The translations under genes and the position numbers were made by a program. From Rugamonas aquatica (lineage in GTDB: Bacteria > Pseudomonadota > Gammaproteobacteria > Burkholderiales > Burkholderiaceae_D): 64,000 nt of DNA. Numbering within the stretch: position 1 is the first letter of the stretch; every line of letters starts with the position of its first letter. Below, one piece after another: positions 35,252 through 44,022 of the stretch. The DNA lies in contig NZ_WHUG01000006.1 in assembly GCF_009380215.1 (NCBI RefSeq), positions 186,001 to 250,000 of the forward strand, given 5' to 3'. Below the pieces are notes generated by a model. That model was not told the origin of the DNA. It saw only the letters and a program-made list of their open reading frames with translations, and ran no database searches.

Positions 35252-35843
35252 TTTGACCGTATTCATCGTCGACGACGATCCCTCGGTGCGCGACGCGCTG
35301 GGCCTGCTGCTGGGCGTGCGCGGCTACCGCACCGCCATGTTCGCCAGCGGCGAAGCCTTCCTGCAATCGTGGCAGCCGGCCTGGAGCGGCTGCATGCTGA
35401 TCGACATCCGCATGTCCGGCATGGACGGCCTGAGCCTGCAGCTGGAGCTGCAGCGGCGCGGCTGCCGCATCCCGGTCATCATCATGAGCGGCCACGGCGA
35501 CGTCAGCATGGCGCGCGCGGCGTTCAAGGCCGACGCGGTGGACTTCCTGGAAAAACCCTTCGACGACGCCAAGCTGATCGGCGCCATCGACGAGGCGCTG
35601 GCGCGCGCCCGCAGCGTGCACAGCGAGCAGCAGAAGCGCAGCCGCAACGTCAGCCTGCTGAGCGAGCTGACGCCGCGCGAGCGCGAAGTGATGGAGTTGG
35701 TGGTCACGGGCCGCCACAATCGCGAGATCGGGCCGGCGCTGGGCATCAGCGTGCGCACGGTGGAAGTGCACAAGGCGCGGCTGATGGCCAAGCTGGGGGT
35801 CGACAACGTCGCCGACCTGGTGCGGATTACGATGCAGGATTAA
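35241..35843 (+). CDS. FixJ-like response regulator
   Basis: This 200-residue protein has a receiver domain (acidic VDDD, phospho-acceptor Asp55 in CMLIDIRMSGMDG, Lys in LEKPFDD). A LuxR-type helix-turn-helix (LTPREREVMELVVTGRHNRE, ISVRTVEVHKARLMAKL) follows. ATG 35241 is preferred because GGAGAG lies 5 bases before it; ATG 35229 is possible. It overlaps the kinase gene by about 10 bases. Its stop codon coincides with the start of a long palindromic element. The targets are unknown. Confidence 0.92.
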   Translation: MQHDLTVFIVDDDPSVRDALGLLLGVRGYRTAMFASGEAFLQSWQPAWSGCMLIDIRMSGMDGLSLQLELQRRGCRIPVIIMSGHGDVSMARAAFKADAVDFLEKPFDDAKLIGAIDEALARARSVHSEQQKRSRNVSLLSELTPREREVMELVVTGRHNREIGPALGISVRTVEVHKARLMAKLGVDNVADLVRITMQD

Positions 35844-35953
35844 ACAATGGGGGTCAACAATGGGGGTCAAGTCTGACATTCGGACACGAGCTCTGCCGTA
35901 GAGACCTTTACGGCAGAGCTCGTGTCCGAATGTCAGACTTGACCCCCATTGTT
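35843..35953. repeat. 45-bp perfect inverted repeat with a duplicated 13-bp end
   Basis: Arm 1 (35856-35900) and arm 2 (35909-35953) are exact reverse complements over 45 bases with an 8-base loop, GAGACCTT. The first 13 bases of the arm, AACAATGGGGGTC, are also present as a direct tandem copy at 35843-35855, starting inside the TAA of the response regulator. The element fills the space to the converging ligase gene, whose stop is 7 bases away. It encodes nothing. A MITE or REP-like mobile palindrome, doubling as a terminator, is the best guess. Confidence 0.9.
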
Positions 35954-35960
35954 CGGTGTT

Positions 35961-38231
35961 TCAAGCAGGCGTCGCCTCGACCAGCGCTTCCGCGCGCCAT
36001 TCCATCACCACCACCAGTACCTGCTCCGGCGTGATCGCCAGCATGCAGGTGCAGCGCGCCGGATCGGCGCAGTGGCCGCAGGCCGGCGACGTCACCAGGC
36101 TGCGCGCGCGCGGACCCAGCGCGCCCCAGCGCACCGGATCAATCGGCTTGAGCGGCGGGAACAGCCCGGCCGACGGCCGGCCCAGCGCCGACGCCAGGTG
36201 CAGCGGCCCGGTGCCGCTGGCGATCAGGCCGCCGCAGCCGCCGATCAGCGCGGTGAAGCCATCCAGGTCCAGCTTGCCGCACAGGTTTTCCACATTCGGC
36301 AAGGCCAGCAGCGCCGGCGCCTGTTGCGCCAGCAGCTCGCCCTCGGCGGCGCTGCCCGTCACCAGCACGCGCACGCCGTCCACCTTGCCCAGCAGCGCGG
36401 CCAGCGCCGTGTAGTGTTGCAGCGGCCATTCGCGGCCGTTGCCGTTGGACTTGGGATGCAGGATCACGCTGAAGCCGGGCTTGGCCAGCACGGCGTCGGC
36501 GGCCGGATGGCGCGGCGTGTTCAGGCCGTACATGGTCTTCAACTGTTCCAGCGGCGGCACGTGGTCTATGCCCAGCGGCAGCAGCAGCTTGAAGTTCAGC
36601 TGCGCCTCGTGCAGCGGCGAATCGGCGCGGCTGAAGGTGGCCAGGCGGTTGCAGTGGTACCAGTGGTGGATGCGGTGGCTGCTGCCGATGCGGCGGTTGA
36701 TGCCGGCGCGGCGCGCGGCCGCCGCCAGCGTGCGCATCGGGAAGGTGAAGATCATGGTGTCGCAGCCGCTGCGCGCCAGGCCGTCGGCCCAGTCGTCGCC
36801 CAGCTCTTCCAGCGTCAGCACCTGGTCCACATGGCGGCACTGCGCCACCACGGCGGCGGCGTAGCGGCGGCACAGGAACACCACCTCGGCCTGCGGATAG
36901 CGCTGCTTCAGGTAGCCGGCCAGCGGCAAGGTCAGCACCACGTCGCCGATATTGTCGGTGCGGGCGATCAGGATGCGGCGCGGCTCAGGCGCCGGATACT
37001 GCGCCGCCAGGCACAGGCCGACCAGGCTGCACACCATCATCACGTAAAACACCTTGGGCATCATCAGCCAGAACATGACGTCGGTCAGGCCGAAGGCAAA
37101 GAAGGCCACCACCACGATCACCCCGGCCAGCGCCAGTGCGCGCTGGCCCTGGTCCGGACGGTGCAGCTGGGACCAGAAGAAGCGCAGCGGGGCGATATAC
37201 ATGGCCAGCAGCAGGCTGAAGTCCAGCAGGCCGCCGGTGGCCAGGCAGTGCAGCATGTCGTTGTGGCTGCTGCTATAGATCAGCGCCGGCGATGGCTGCA
37301 GCCGGCCCTGGGCCGCCAGCGCATGCAGCGCGACGTCGAATTGATCGCGGCCCACGCCCAGCCATGGGTGTTCGGCGAACATCATCAGCGACGCCTTCCA
37401 CAGCTCCAGGCGGATGCCGACCGAGGTGGTGGCGTCGCCGATGGCCAGGTAGCGCTGGATTTCCGCCAGCGCCTGTTCGATCCGCAGCGCCACGCCGGTA
37501 GCCGGCACGGCCAAGGCCAGCACCACCAGTGCCAGCAGCACCGCGCCCACCGTCAGCAGGCGGCGGCCATAGATCTGCACGCCAAAGCGGGCCACCGGGA
37601 TCATCACCAGCGGCAGCGCCAGCCAGCCGCCGCGCGAGCCCGACAGCATCGAAGCCAGCAGGCCGCACACCAGGCCCAGGCCGGGCAGCCAGCTCATGCG
37701 CGTATGGCGCAGGTCGGCCAGGCCGCACAGCGACAGCAGGCCGCAGGCCAGCGCCAGGTCGCCGAAGGTGATTTCGTGGTGGGTGAAGCCGAGCGCCCGG
37801 TCCATGCCGCCCAGCGTCACCTGGTAGAGCGCCATCACCGCCGACAGCACGGCGGCAAACGACAGGCCCAGCCAGAAATGGCGGGCGCGCGGGCGCAGGT
37901 AGTAGACCACGCCGATGCAGCTGAGGCCAAACAGCAGGCGCGACGGGCCATCCAGGGTGTTCAGGCGCTGGTGGTCCAGCAGCAGGCGCACCAGCGACAC
38001 CAGGAAGTAGCTGCCGAAGGCCAGCATCACGCCACCGATATCGTCCCAGTGGCGCCGGTACAGCGCCAGCAGCGGACGGCGGCGGCGTATCAGCAGCAAT
38101 AAGATCATCAACTGCACCAGGCCGAGGCCGACCTTGCTCGACATCGCCAGCGCCGGCAGCAGGAAGATCATCGTGGAGGAGAGCGGGCCGCCATATTCAA
38201 TTTGCGGCGTCGAGGGGCTGGCTGGAGTCAT
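35961..38231 (-). CDS. O-antigen ligase fused to a family 9 (heptosyltransferase-like) glycosyltransferase
   Basis: One uninterrupted 756-residue frame carries two enzymes. Residues about 20-410 are a polytopic O-antigen ligase/Wzy_C-type domain with SMLSGSRGGWLALPLV, RLELWKASLMMFAEHPWLGV and His323 in SSSHNDMLH. From about residue 416, EPRRILIARTDNIGDVVLTL begins a complete GT9 domain ending with SGTGPLHLASALGRP and a Cys-rich tail (CGHCADPARCTC). Ligases (periplasmic active site) and heptosyltransferases (cytoplasmic) are normally separate proteins. Here the last TM helix (about 393-410) leads directly into the GT9 domain, a topology that would leave GT9 in the cytoplasm. It is divergent from waaF. 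The start at 38231 lacks a clear ribosome-binding site. Confidence 0.85.
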   Translation of the reverse strand: MTPASPSTPQIEYGGPLSSTMIFLLPALAMSSKVGLGLVQLMILLLLIRRRRPLLALYRRHWDDIGGVMLAFGSYFLVSLVRLLLDHQRLNTLDGPSRLLFGLSCIGVVYYLRPRARHFWLGLSFAAVLSAVMALYQVTLGGMDRALGFTHHEITFGDLALACGLLSLCGLADLRHTRMSWLPGLGLVCGLLASMLSGSRGGWLALPLVMIPVARFGVQIYGRRLLTVGAVLLALVVLALAVPATGVALRIEQALAEIQRYLAIGDATTSVGIRLELWKASLMMFAEHPWLGVGRDQFDVALHALAAQGRLQPSPALIYSSSHNDMLHCLATGGLLDFSLLLAMYIAPLRFFWSQLHRPDQGQRALALAGVIVVVAFFAFGLTDVMFWLMMPKVFYVMMVCSLVGLCLAAQYPAPEPRRILIARTDNIGDVVLTLPLAGYLKQRYPQAEVVFLCRRYAAAVVAQCRHVDQVLTLEELGDDWADGLARSGCDTMIFTFPMRTLAAAARRAGINRRIGSSHRIHHWYHCNRLATFSRADSPLHEAQLNFKLLLPLGIDHVPPLEQLKTMYGLNTPRHPAADAVLAKPGFSVILHPKSNGNGREWPLQHYTALAALLGKVDGVRVLVTGSAAEGELLAQQAPALLALPNVENLCGKLDLDGFTALIGGCGGLIASGTGPLHLASALGRPSAGLFPPLKPIDPVRWGALGPRARSLVTSPACGHCADPARCTCMLAITPEQVLVVVMEWRAEALVEATPA

Positions 38232-38417
38232 GGTCACGCGAGAGGAGGCCGGGGTGGCTGAGCAAAAGCCCCGATTATAGCAGCACGCCATAGCGCCAAG
38301 GCCGCGCTATTTCGGCGGTTTTTCGCGCTCGCGGCCAGGGTGGCGGCGCTGTGCAGGCGCTTGTCGCTGGGGCCGCGATGGGCGATAATCGAGCCGGCAT
38401 GGGCCACCGGCCTGACG

Positions 38418-39524
38418 ATGATGAAAGAATCCGTGTTGCCACAAAAAAACGTCACCGCCGGGACCGCAGCGCGCATCCTGGTCATTTCCCCCAACTGGAT
38501 CGGCGACGCCGTCATGGCGCAGCCCTTGCTGCAACTGCTGCGCGCCGCGCATCCCGAACGGCCGATCGACGTGCTGGCGCCGCCTGCGGTGTCGCCGGTG
38601 TGGCGGCAGATGGCCGAAGTCGACGAAGTGCTGGAAACCCCGTTCCGCCACGGCGCGCTGCAACTGCGCGAGCGCTGGAAATACGCCCGCCTGCTGCGCC
38701 AGCGCGGCTATGCCGAAGCCTATGTCCTGCCCAATACCATCAAGTACGCGCTGATCCCCTGGCTGGCCGGCATCCGCCGCCGGGTCGGCTACAAAGGCGA
38801 AAGCCGGCACGGCCTGATCAACGTGATGCACCACGACGAAACGCCGCCGCGGCCGATGGTGGCGTTCTACGCCGCGCTGGCGGCGGCGCCGCAGGCCGCG
38901 CAGCAGGCTGCGCAGCGCGCCGCGCTGCCGCGTCCGCGCATGGCGGCCGGCGTGGCGCAGATCGCCGCCGTTTGCGCCCGCCTGGGCCTGGATCCGGCGC
39001 GGCCCATCGTCGCCTTCGCCCCGGGCGCCGAGTTCGGCGGCGCCAAGCGCTGGCCGGCCGCGCATTTCGCCGGCCTGGCGCGCGCCGTGCTCGAACGCGA
39101 GGGCGCGACGCAAATCGTGCTGCTCGGTTCGCCCAAGGACCGCGACGCCTGCGCCGAGGTGGCGCAAGGCGTGCCGGGCGCGGCCGCCTTCAACCTGGCC
39201 GGCGCCACCAGCCTGGCCGACGCCATCGCGCTGATCGCCGCCAGCGCCGCCGTGGTCGCCAACGATTCCGGCCTGCTGCACATCGCCTCGGCGCTGAACC
39301 GGCCGGTGGTGGCGCTGTACGGCCCCACCGATCCCGACCACGCGCCGCCGTTTGCCGACCTGGCCGCGTCGATCTCGCTGCGCCTCGATTGCTCGCCGTG
39401 CCGGCAGCGCGAGTGCCCGCTGGGCCACCAGGACTGCATGGTCAAGCTGACGCCGGAGCTGGTGTGGCACAGCCTGCAGCCCATGCTGGCCGTGGCGCAG
39501 GGTCATGCTCAGGGCCATGTTTAA
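38418..39524 (+). CDS. waaF: ADP-heptose:LPS heptosyltransferase II
   Basis: This 368-residue GT9 enzyme of LPS inner-core synthesis starts ARILVISPNWIGDAVMAQPL, the WaaF signature. Later blocks are IVAFAPGAEFGGAKRWP and VVANDSGLLHIASALNRPVV, with a C-terminal Cys group CSPCRQRECPLGHQDC. It transfers heptose to Hep-Kdo2-lipid A in the cytoplasm. The start MMKESVLPQ at 38418 is preferred over an upstream frame with unlikely composition. Its 3' end overlaps the diguanylate cyclase start. Confidence 0.92.
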   Translation: MMKESVLPQKNVTAGTAARILVISPNWIGDAVMAQPLLQLLRAAHPERPIDVLAPPAVSPVWRQMAEVDEVLETPFRHGALQLRERWKYARLLRQRGYAEAYVLPNTIKYALIPWLAGIRRRVGYKGESRHGLINVMHHDETPPRPMVAFYAALAAAPQAAQQAAQRAALPRPRMAAGVAQIAAVCARLGLDPARPIVAFAPGAEFGGAKRWPAAHFAGLARAVLEREGATQIVLLGSPKDRDACAEVAQGVPGAAAFNLAGATSLADAIALIAASAAVVANDSGLLHIASALNRPVVALYGPTDPDHAPPFADLAASISLRLDCSPCRQRECPLGHQDCMVKLTPELVWHSLQPMLAVAQGHAQGHV

Positions 39525-41040
39525 GCGCTACACCATCACCTTCTGGGCGACGCTGTTCGTCGGCGTGGTCTGCCTGTCGCTGATCGCGGTCGACGTCTGG
39601 CGCAGCCTGATCGCGCGCGACGCCCAGGTGCAGGAAATGCAGCGCCTCACTTCCAACGTCGCCCGCGCGATGGCGCAGCACGCCGACGACACCATCAAGG
39701 CGGCCGACACCTCGCTGGCCGACATCGTCGAGCGCATCGAGACCGACGGCCTGGGCGCGCCCGCTTTGGCGCGCGTGCACCGGCAGATGCAGGCCCAGGT
39801 GGCCAACCTGCCGCAGCTGGCCGGCCTGTTCGTGTACGACGAGGGCGGCAAGTGGCTGGTCAACTCGCGCGCGGTGCTGGGGCCGTCGCTGAACAACGCC
39901 GACCGCGAATACTTCGTCTACCACCGCACCCACGACGGCCGCGGGCCGCACGTCGGCGAGCCGGTCATCAGCCGCACCAGCGGCAAATGGATCATCCCGG
40001 TGTCGCGCCGCCTGAACCAGGCCGACGGCAGCTTCGGCGGCGTGGTGCTGGCCACGCTGGACATCGATTACTTCAGCCGCTTCTACCAGAGCTTCGACAT
40101 CGGCGCGCGCGGCGCGGTGGCGCTGATCTCCAGCCAGGGCGTGCTGATGGTGCGCCGGCCGTTCGACGACAACCGCGTCGGCACCAGCCTGCGCGACAAT
40201 CCGCTGTTCCAGGCGTACACCGCGCGGCATGGCAGCGGCAGCGGCATGTTCGTCTCGCCCTACGACGACGAATTGCGCTTCAATTCCTACCGCTCGCTGG
40301 AGCACTATCCGCTGTTCGTGACGGCCGCGCTGTCGCAGGAGGAAATGCTGGAGCACTGGCGGCGCGACAGCTTCACGCGCTCGATCGGCGTGATCGTGCT
40401 GGCCGCGCTGCTGGGCTTTTTCGGCAAGCGGCTGGTGGGACAGATCAATCTGCGGGTGCGGACCGAGGCCGAGCTGCGCCAGGCGCGCGACCAGCTGGAA
40501 GGCGCCAACCGCACGCTGGAGCGGCTGGCCATGCAGGACGGCCTGACCGGGCTGGCCAACCGCCGCCAGCTCGACGTCACGCTGGGCAATGAGTTCAGCC
40601 GCGCCGTGCGCCACGCCGACACGCTGTCCTTCGTGATGATCGACGTCGACTACTTCAAGCAGTACAACGACCTGTACGGCCACGGCGCGGGCGACGATTG
40701 CCTGCGCACCGTCAGCAAGCTGATACGCGCGCTGACGCCCAAGCGCGCCGGCGACGTGGTGGCGCGCTACGGCGGCGAGGAGATCGGCATCCTGATGCCG
40801 AACACCGAGCTGGCGGGCGCGATGGCGGTGGCCGAGCGCATCCGCCAGGCGATCGAGCAGTTGCAGACCGCGCACCGCGGCAGCCCGTTCGGCGTGCTGA
40901 CCATCAGCGCCGGCGTGGCGGCCATCGCGCCCCGGCGCGGCGAGCACGTGGCCGGCATGCTGGTGGAAGCGGCCGACAAGGCCCTGTACGCCGCCAAGGC
41001 GGGCGGCCGCAACCAGGTGGTCGCCGCCGACGGCGTCTAG
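39517..41040 (+). CDS. Membrane diguanylate cyclase with periplasmic Cache-type sensor
   Basis: This protein of 507 residues has TM1 (about 8-28), a periplasmic double-Cache-like domain (about 40-285) with GLFVYDEGGKWLVNS and NADREYFVYHR, TM2 (about 290-310) and a GGDEF domain. The active site is RYGGEEIG (GGEEI) and an RxxD product-inhibition site, RAGD, lies five residues before it, so it should make cyclic di-GMP with feedback control. Start 39517 (MFKRYTITFW) or 39505 (MLRAMFKR) are both possible. It overlaps waaF. Confidence 0.93.
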   Translation: MFKRYTITFWATLFVGVVCLSLIAVDVWRSLIARDAQVQEMQRLTSNVARAMAQHADDTIKAADTSLADIVERIETDGLGAPALARVHRQMQAQVANLPQLAGLFVYDEGGKWLVNSRAVLGPSLNNADREYFVYHRTHDGRGPHVGEPVISRTSGKWIIPVSRRLNQADGSFGGVVLATLDIDYFSRFYQSFDIGARGAVALISSQGVLMVRRPFDDNRVGTSLRDNPLFQAYTARHGSGSGMFVSPYDDELRFNSYRSLEHYPLFVTAALSQEEMLEHWRRDSFTRSIGVIVLAALLGFFGKRLVGQINLRVRTEAELRQARDQLEGANRTLERLAMQDGLTGLANRRQLDVTLGNEFSRAVRHADTLSFVMIDVDYFKQYNDLYGHGAGDDCLRTVSKLIRALTPKRAGDVVARYGGEEIGILMPNTELAGAMAVAERIRQAIEQLQTAHRGSPFGVLTISAGVAAIAPRRGEHVAGMLVEAADKALYAAKAGGRNQVVAADGV

Positions 41041-41044
41041 TCCG

Positions 41045-41752
41045 CTAGCGCGCCGCCAGCTGGCGCAAGGCCGCGTGGGCGATGGCCGGTTCGACCAGAT
41101 GGGCGCCGTCGAATTCCGCATAGCGCACATCGTAGCCTTCGCCGGCCAGCCGCAGCGCGATGGCCTTGCCCCTTTCCACCGACAACACCGGGTCCTGCGT
41201 GCCATGCGCGATGAACACGCGCGGCATGCCGCTGCGCCGCAGCGGCGCCATGAAGCCTGGCGAGAACGCCAGGATGTCGCCGAACAGCTCGCCGTTCATC
41301 AAGCCCACCGACAGCGCGTACGAGGCGCCATCGGAAAAGCCGCCGATGGTGACGGCATCGGCGTCGATCTCGTAGCGCTGCATGGTCCACACCAGCAGGC
41401 GGTCGATGAAGGCCAGGTCGGCGCCGTAGCCACCGCGCAGCACATCCCAGCTGGTCGATTGCGCATCCGGCAGCAACAGCAGCGTGCCGTGGCGGGTGGC
41501 GTGCGCCAGCGCGATGGCGTCGCCGCCGCCGTGCTGGCCGCCGGCGCCGTGCAGCACCACCAGCAAGGGCAGCGCCGTGTGGTGCAACGCCTGCGCCGGC
41601 ACCAGCAGCCGCGCATGGCGGCCGCCGGGAAAGGCCAGCTTGTGCAGGCCGGGCGGCAGCGGCAGCGTGGCCGCTAACCCCGGACGCAGCCGCACTGGAT
41701 GAGCGTGCAGGCGGCCGTCGCTGTAGGGCTGCGGCGCGGCGGTAATCGACAT
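41045..41752 (-). CDS. Alpha/beta hydrolase, phospholipase/carboxylesterase type
   Basis: A 235-residue predicted serine esterase. It has the oxyanion segment LVVLHGAGGQHGGG, the nucleophile elbow GGFSDGAS, Asp in HGTQDPVL and His in FDGAHLVEP. No signal peptide is present. It follows the Ig-like lipoprotein gene by 29 bases at the end of the tad operon, so it may be co-transcribed. The substrate is unknown. An upstream frame extension is a shadow of the lipoprotein gene. Confidence 0.85.
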   Translation of the reverse strand: MSITAAPQPYSDGRLHAHPVRLRPGLAATLPLPPGLHKLAFPGGRHARLLVPAQALHHTALPLLVVLHGAGGQHGGGDAIALAHATRHGTLLLLPDAQSTSWDVLRGGYGADLAFIDRLLVWTMQRYEIDADAVTIGGFSDGASYALSVGLMNGELFGDILAFSPGFMAPLRRSGMPRVFIAHGTQDPVLSVERGKAIALRLAGEGYDVRYAEFDGAHLVEPAIAHAALRQLAAR

Positions 41753-41781
41753 GCTGGCCTCACCTCGACACCGGCCGCGCC

Positions 41782-44016
41782 CTAGTCGCTGACCGGGAAG
41801 CTGGCGTTGGTGATGACGCCGTTCGGCGTCTGCACCGTGATGGTCAGCGCGCCGCTGCTGATCGGATTGCTGCAGTTGAGGCCCGTGTCCTGGGTCGCGT
41901 CGCTGGCGATCTGCACCGCGTAGGTCCAGGCGGCGGAATCGGCGTCGTTGGTGTTGGGCACGGTCAGCACGGTCGCACTCAGCACCCGGCCGTTGGACGC
42001 GCTCAGCGAGATCTGCGTGCCGGCCGGCAGCGGATTGCCGGGACGGTCGAACAGCCACAGCGGATCGCCGGCGTGCAGCGCCCTGGCGTTGGTGGCGAAC
42101 ACGGTCGGGTTGTTGTCGCGGATGGCGAAGTGGTAAGTGCGGGTGTCGTTGACGAACAGGGTGCCGCTGGTGCAGTGCGACAGCGCCAGCCCCGTCACCG
42201 GCGACTGCTCCAGCAGCGAGATCGCCGCCGCGCTGTTGGACAACACCATCACCAGCGCCTGGCGCACGTGCACGGTGCTGCTGCTTGGCACGGTTTGCAG
42301 CACGCCGTCATACACGCCGTTGCCGCTGGCGTTCCAGCTGCCGTCGCCGTTGGAGTCGATGTACTGCTCGCCGCTGACGCGCACCGCGTTGCCGCTCTTG
42401 AAGGCGTCGTCGATGCCGTTGGCGTTGGCGTCGCTGACGGCGCGGTCGTTGCGGAACGGATCGCCCAGGTCGGTGTAAGCCTCGCCGATGTCGTATTTGT
42501 TGTTGCCGTTGGCGTCGACAAAGCTTTCCTCGCCCAGCGCGTAGGCCAGCACCGTCACGCGGCCGTCGGCCGGGCGCGGATTGCCGGCGCAGTAGCGCAC
42601 CGTGCATTCGCCCGGCGTGCCTTTTTGCGTGATGACGGTGCCGTCGGTCAGCGTGGTGCTGGTCAGGCCGGTCAGGCAGGAGGCGTCGACCGAGCCGCCT
42701 TCGGCCGTGAAGCTGACGGCGGTGCCGTCCGGCGCCGGGTTGTGGAAGTGGTCGGCCAGGCGCGCGGTGATGACGGTGCCGGTCGGCGTCGGACAGCCGT
42801 TGAACTGGCCGCCCTCGACGTTGCGGATGGCGGCGCTGAGCGAGAAGCTGTTCTGCTCCGGCACGCCGGTCGACACCACCAGCTGGTCGGACAGCGTGCT
42901 CAGGCTGGTGCCCGGCAAGGTCGCGGTCACGCGCACCGGCGTGTTGACGGTGCCGGAGGCCACGGTGGTGGTGACCAGGCCGTTGGCGCCGGTGGTGGCG
43001 CTGGCCGGATTGAGCGACAGGCCGCCGGCGGCGGTGTTGAGCGCGAAGTTGACGGCCTGGCCGGAGATCGGGTTGCCGTTGCGGTCGAGCACCTTGAAGG
43101 TGACGGTGGCGCTTTCCTGGCGGCCGGCGCCGCCGGTGCCCTTGAGCGCGATGTTCTGCGGCAGCGCCGAGACGAACGTCAGCTGGCCGGCCGTGGCCGA
43201 CAGCACCGTCAGGTTGGCGCTGCTGCTGATGGTGTTGCCGTTGTAGACGATGCTGGCGGTGATGGTGTCGACGCCGCCGCAGCCGAGGTCGGTGTACGAG
43301 GTGGCGGCGACGCCGCTGACCGTCGTCACCGGCGAGCTGATGCGCGCCTTGCCGCTGCTCACGCACGGCGAACTGAAGCTCACCACCTGGGCCGGCGCGT
43401 AGGCCGAGCTGCCGTTCATCACGGTGGCCGACAGGCTGGCCGTGCCGCCGGCCGCCAGCGTGGCGGGCGCGATGGCCGGTGCGGTCAGGCTCAACTGCGG
43501 CACCACGACGGTGTAGTTGACGTTGCCGGCGACGGTGGCGCCGGCCACGGTGGCGCTGGCGCTGGCCGTGAAACCGCCGGAGACGGTGCCGGCGTTCAAG
43601 GTCACGCTGGCCTTGCCGGCGGCGTCGGTGACGGCGCTGCCGGTGGCGGGCGCCAGCGTGCCGCTCTTGTCGCTGGTGGTGAAGGCGACCAGCGCGTTGG
43701 CGACGGCCAGGCCGGCGGCGTCTTTGACCACGGCCGACAGCGTGCCGCTGCGGTCGGGGGCGATGCTGGTGGCGGCGGCGCCGCTGGCGGTGTCGGTCAG
43801 CGTCAGCGCCAGCGAGGGCTTGGTGACGACCGGCGTGGTGCCCGGGCAGGAGGGCAGGCTGGGATCGCGGTTGGGGTCGATGACGGTGCAGCCGCCGGTG
43901 GCGGTGCTGCCGCCGCCACCGCCGCCGCAGGCGCTCATCAGCGCGGCGCACAGGCCGGCCAGCGTGAGGTGGGCGAGATACTTGACCCATGAGTGAGGCT
44001 GGCGGTTTCTGCGCAT
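41782..44016 (-). CDS. Large Ig-like (Big_1-type) surface lipoprotein with calcium-loop motifs
   Basis: A 744-residue protein with a lipoprotein signal (CAALMSAC, lipobox Cys near residue 30) followed by a Gly run. Several bacterial Ig-like repeats follow (about 65-400; repeated pattern of GxAxAxVTLNAGT and VTFKVLDRNGNPISGQAV). The C-terminal half has EF-hand-like Asp/Asn loops (DANGNNKYDIGE, DANANGIDD, DSNGDGSWN) and an unrecognised end. It resembles invasin/intimin-type Big_1 adhesins anchored as lipoproteins. It lies 6 bases after tadD on the same strand, so it is probably part of the pilus operon and may act with the pili in attachment. Confidence 0.82.
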   Translation of the reverse strand: MRRNRQPHSWVKYLAHLTLAGLCAALMSACGGGGGGSTATGGCTVIDPNRDPSLPSCPGTTPVVTKPSLALTLTDTASGAAATSIAPDRSGTLSAVVKDAAGLAVANALVAFTTSDKSGTLAPATGSAVTDAAGKASVTLNAGTVSGGFTASASATVAGATVAGNVNYTVVVPQLSLTAPAIAPATLAAGGTASLSATVMNGSSAYAPAQVVSFSSPCVSSGKARISSPVTTVSGVAATSYTDLGCGGVDTITASIVYNGNTISSSANLTVLSATAGQLTFVSALPQNIALKGTGGAGRQESATVTFKVLDRNGNPISGQAVNFALNTAAGGLSLNPASATTGANGLVTTTVASGTVNTPVRVTATLPGTSLSTLSDQLVVSTGVPEQNSFSLSAAIRNVEGGQFNGCPTPTGTVITARLADHFHNPAPDGTAVSFTAEGGSVDASCLTGLTSTTLTDGTVITQKGTPGECTVRYCAGNPRPADGRVTVLAYALGEESFVDANGNNKYDIGEAYTDLGDPFRNDRAVSDANANGIDDAFKSGNAVRVSGEQYIDSNGDGSWNASGNGVYDGVLQTVPSSSTVHVRQALVMVLSNSAAAISLLEQSPVTGLALSHCTSGTLFVNDTRTYHFAIRDNNPTVFATNARALHAGDPLWLFDRPGNPLPAGTQISLSASNGRVLSATVLTVPNTNDADSAAWTYAVQIASDATQDTGLNCSNPISSGALTITVQTPNGVITNASFPVSD

Positions 44017-44022
44017 ATTGGG

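Noticed and set aside
42073..43992. Plus-strand frame of 639 codons
   Set aside because: It is antisense to the Ig-like lipoprotein gene, with Gly/Val/Asp/His-rich shadow composition.
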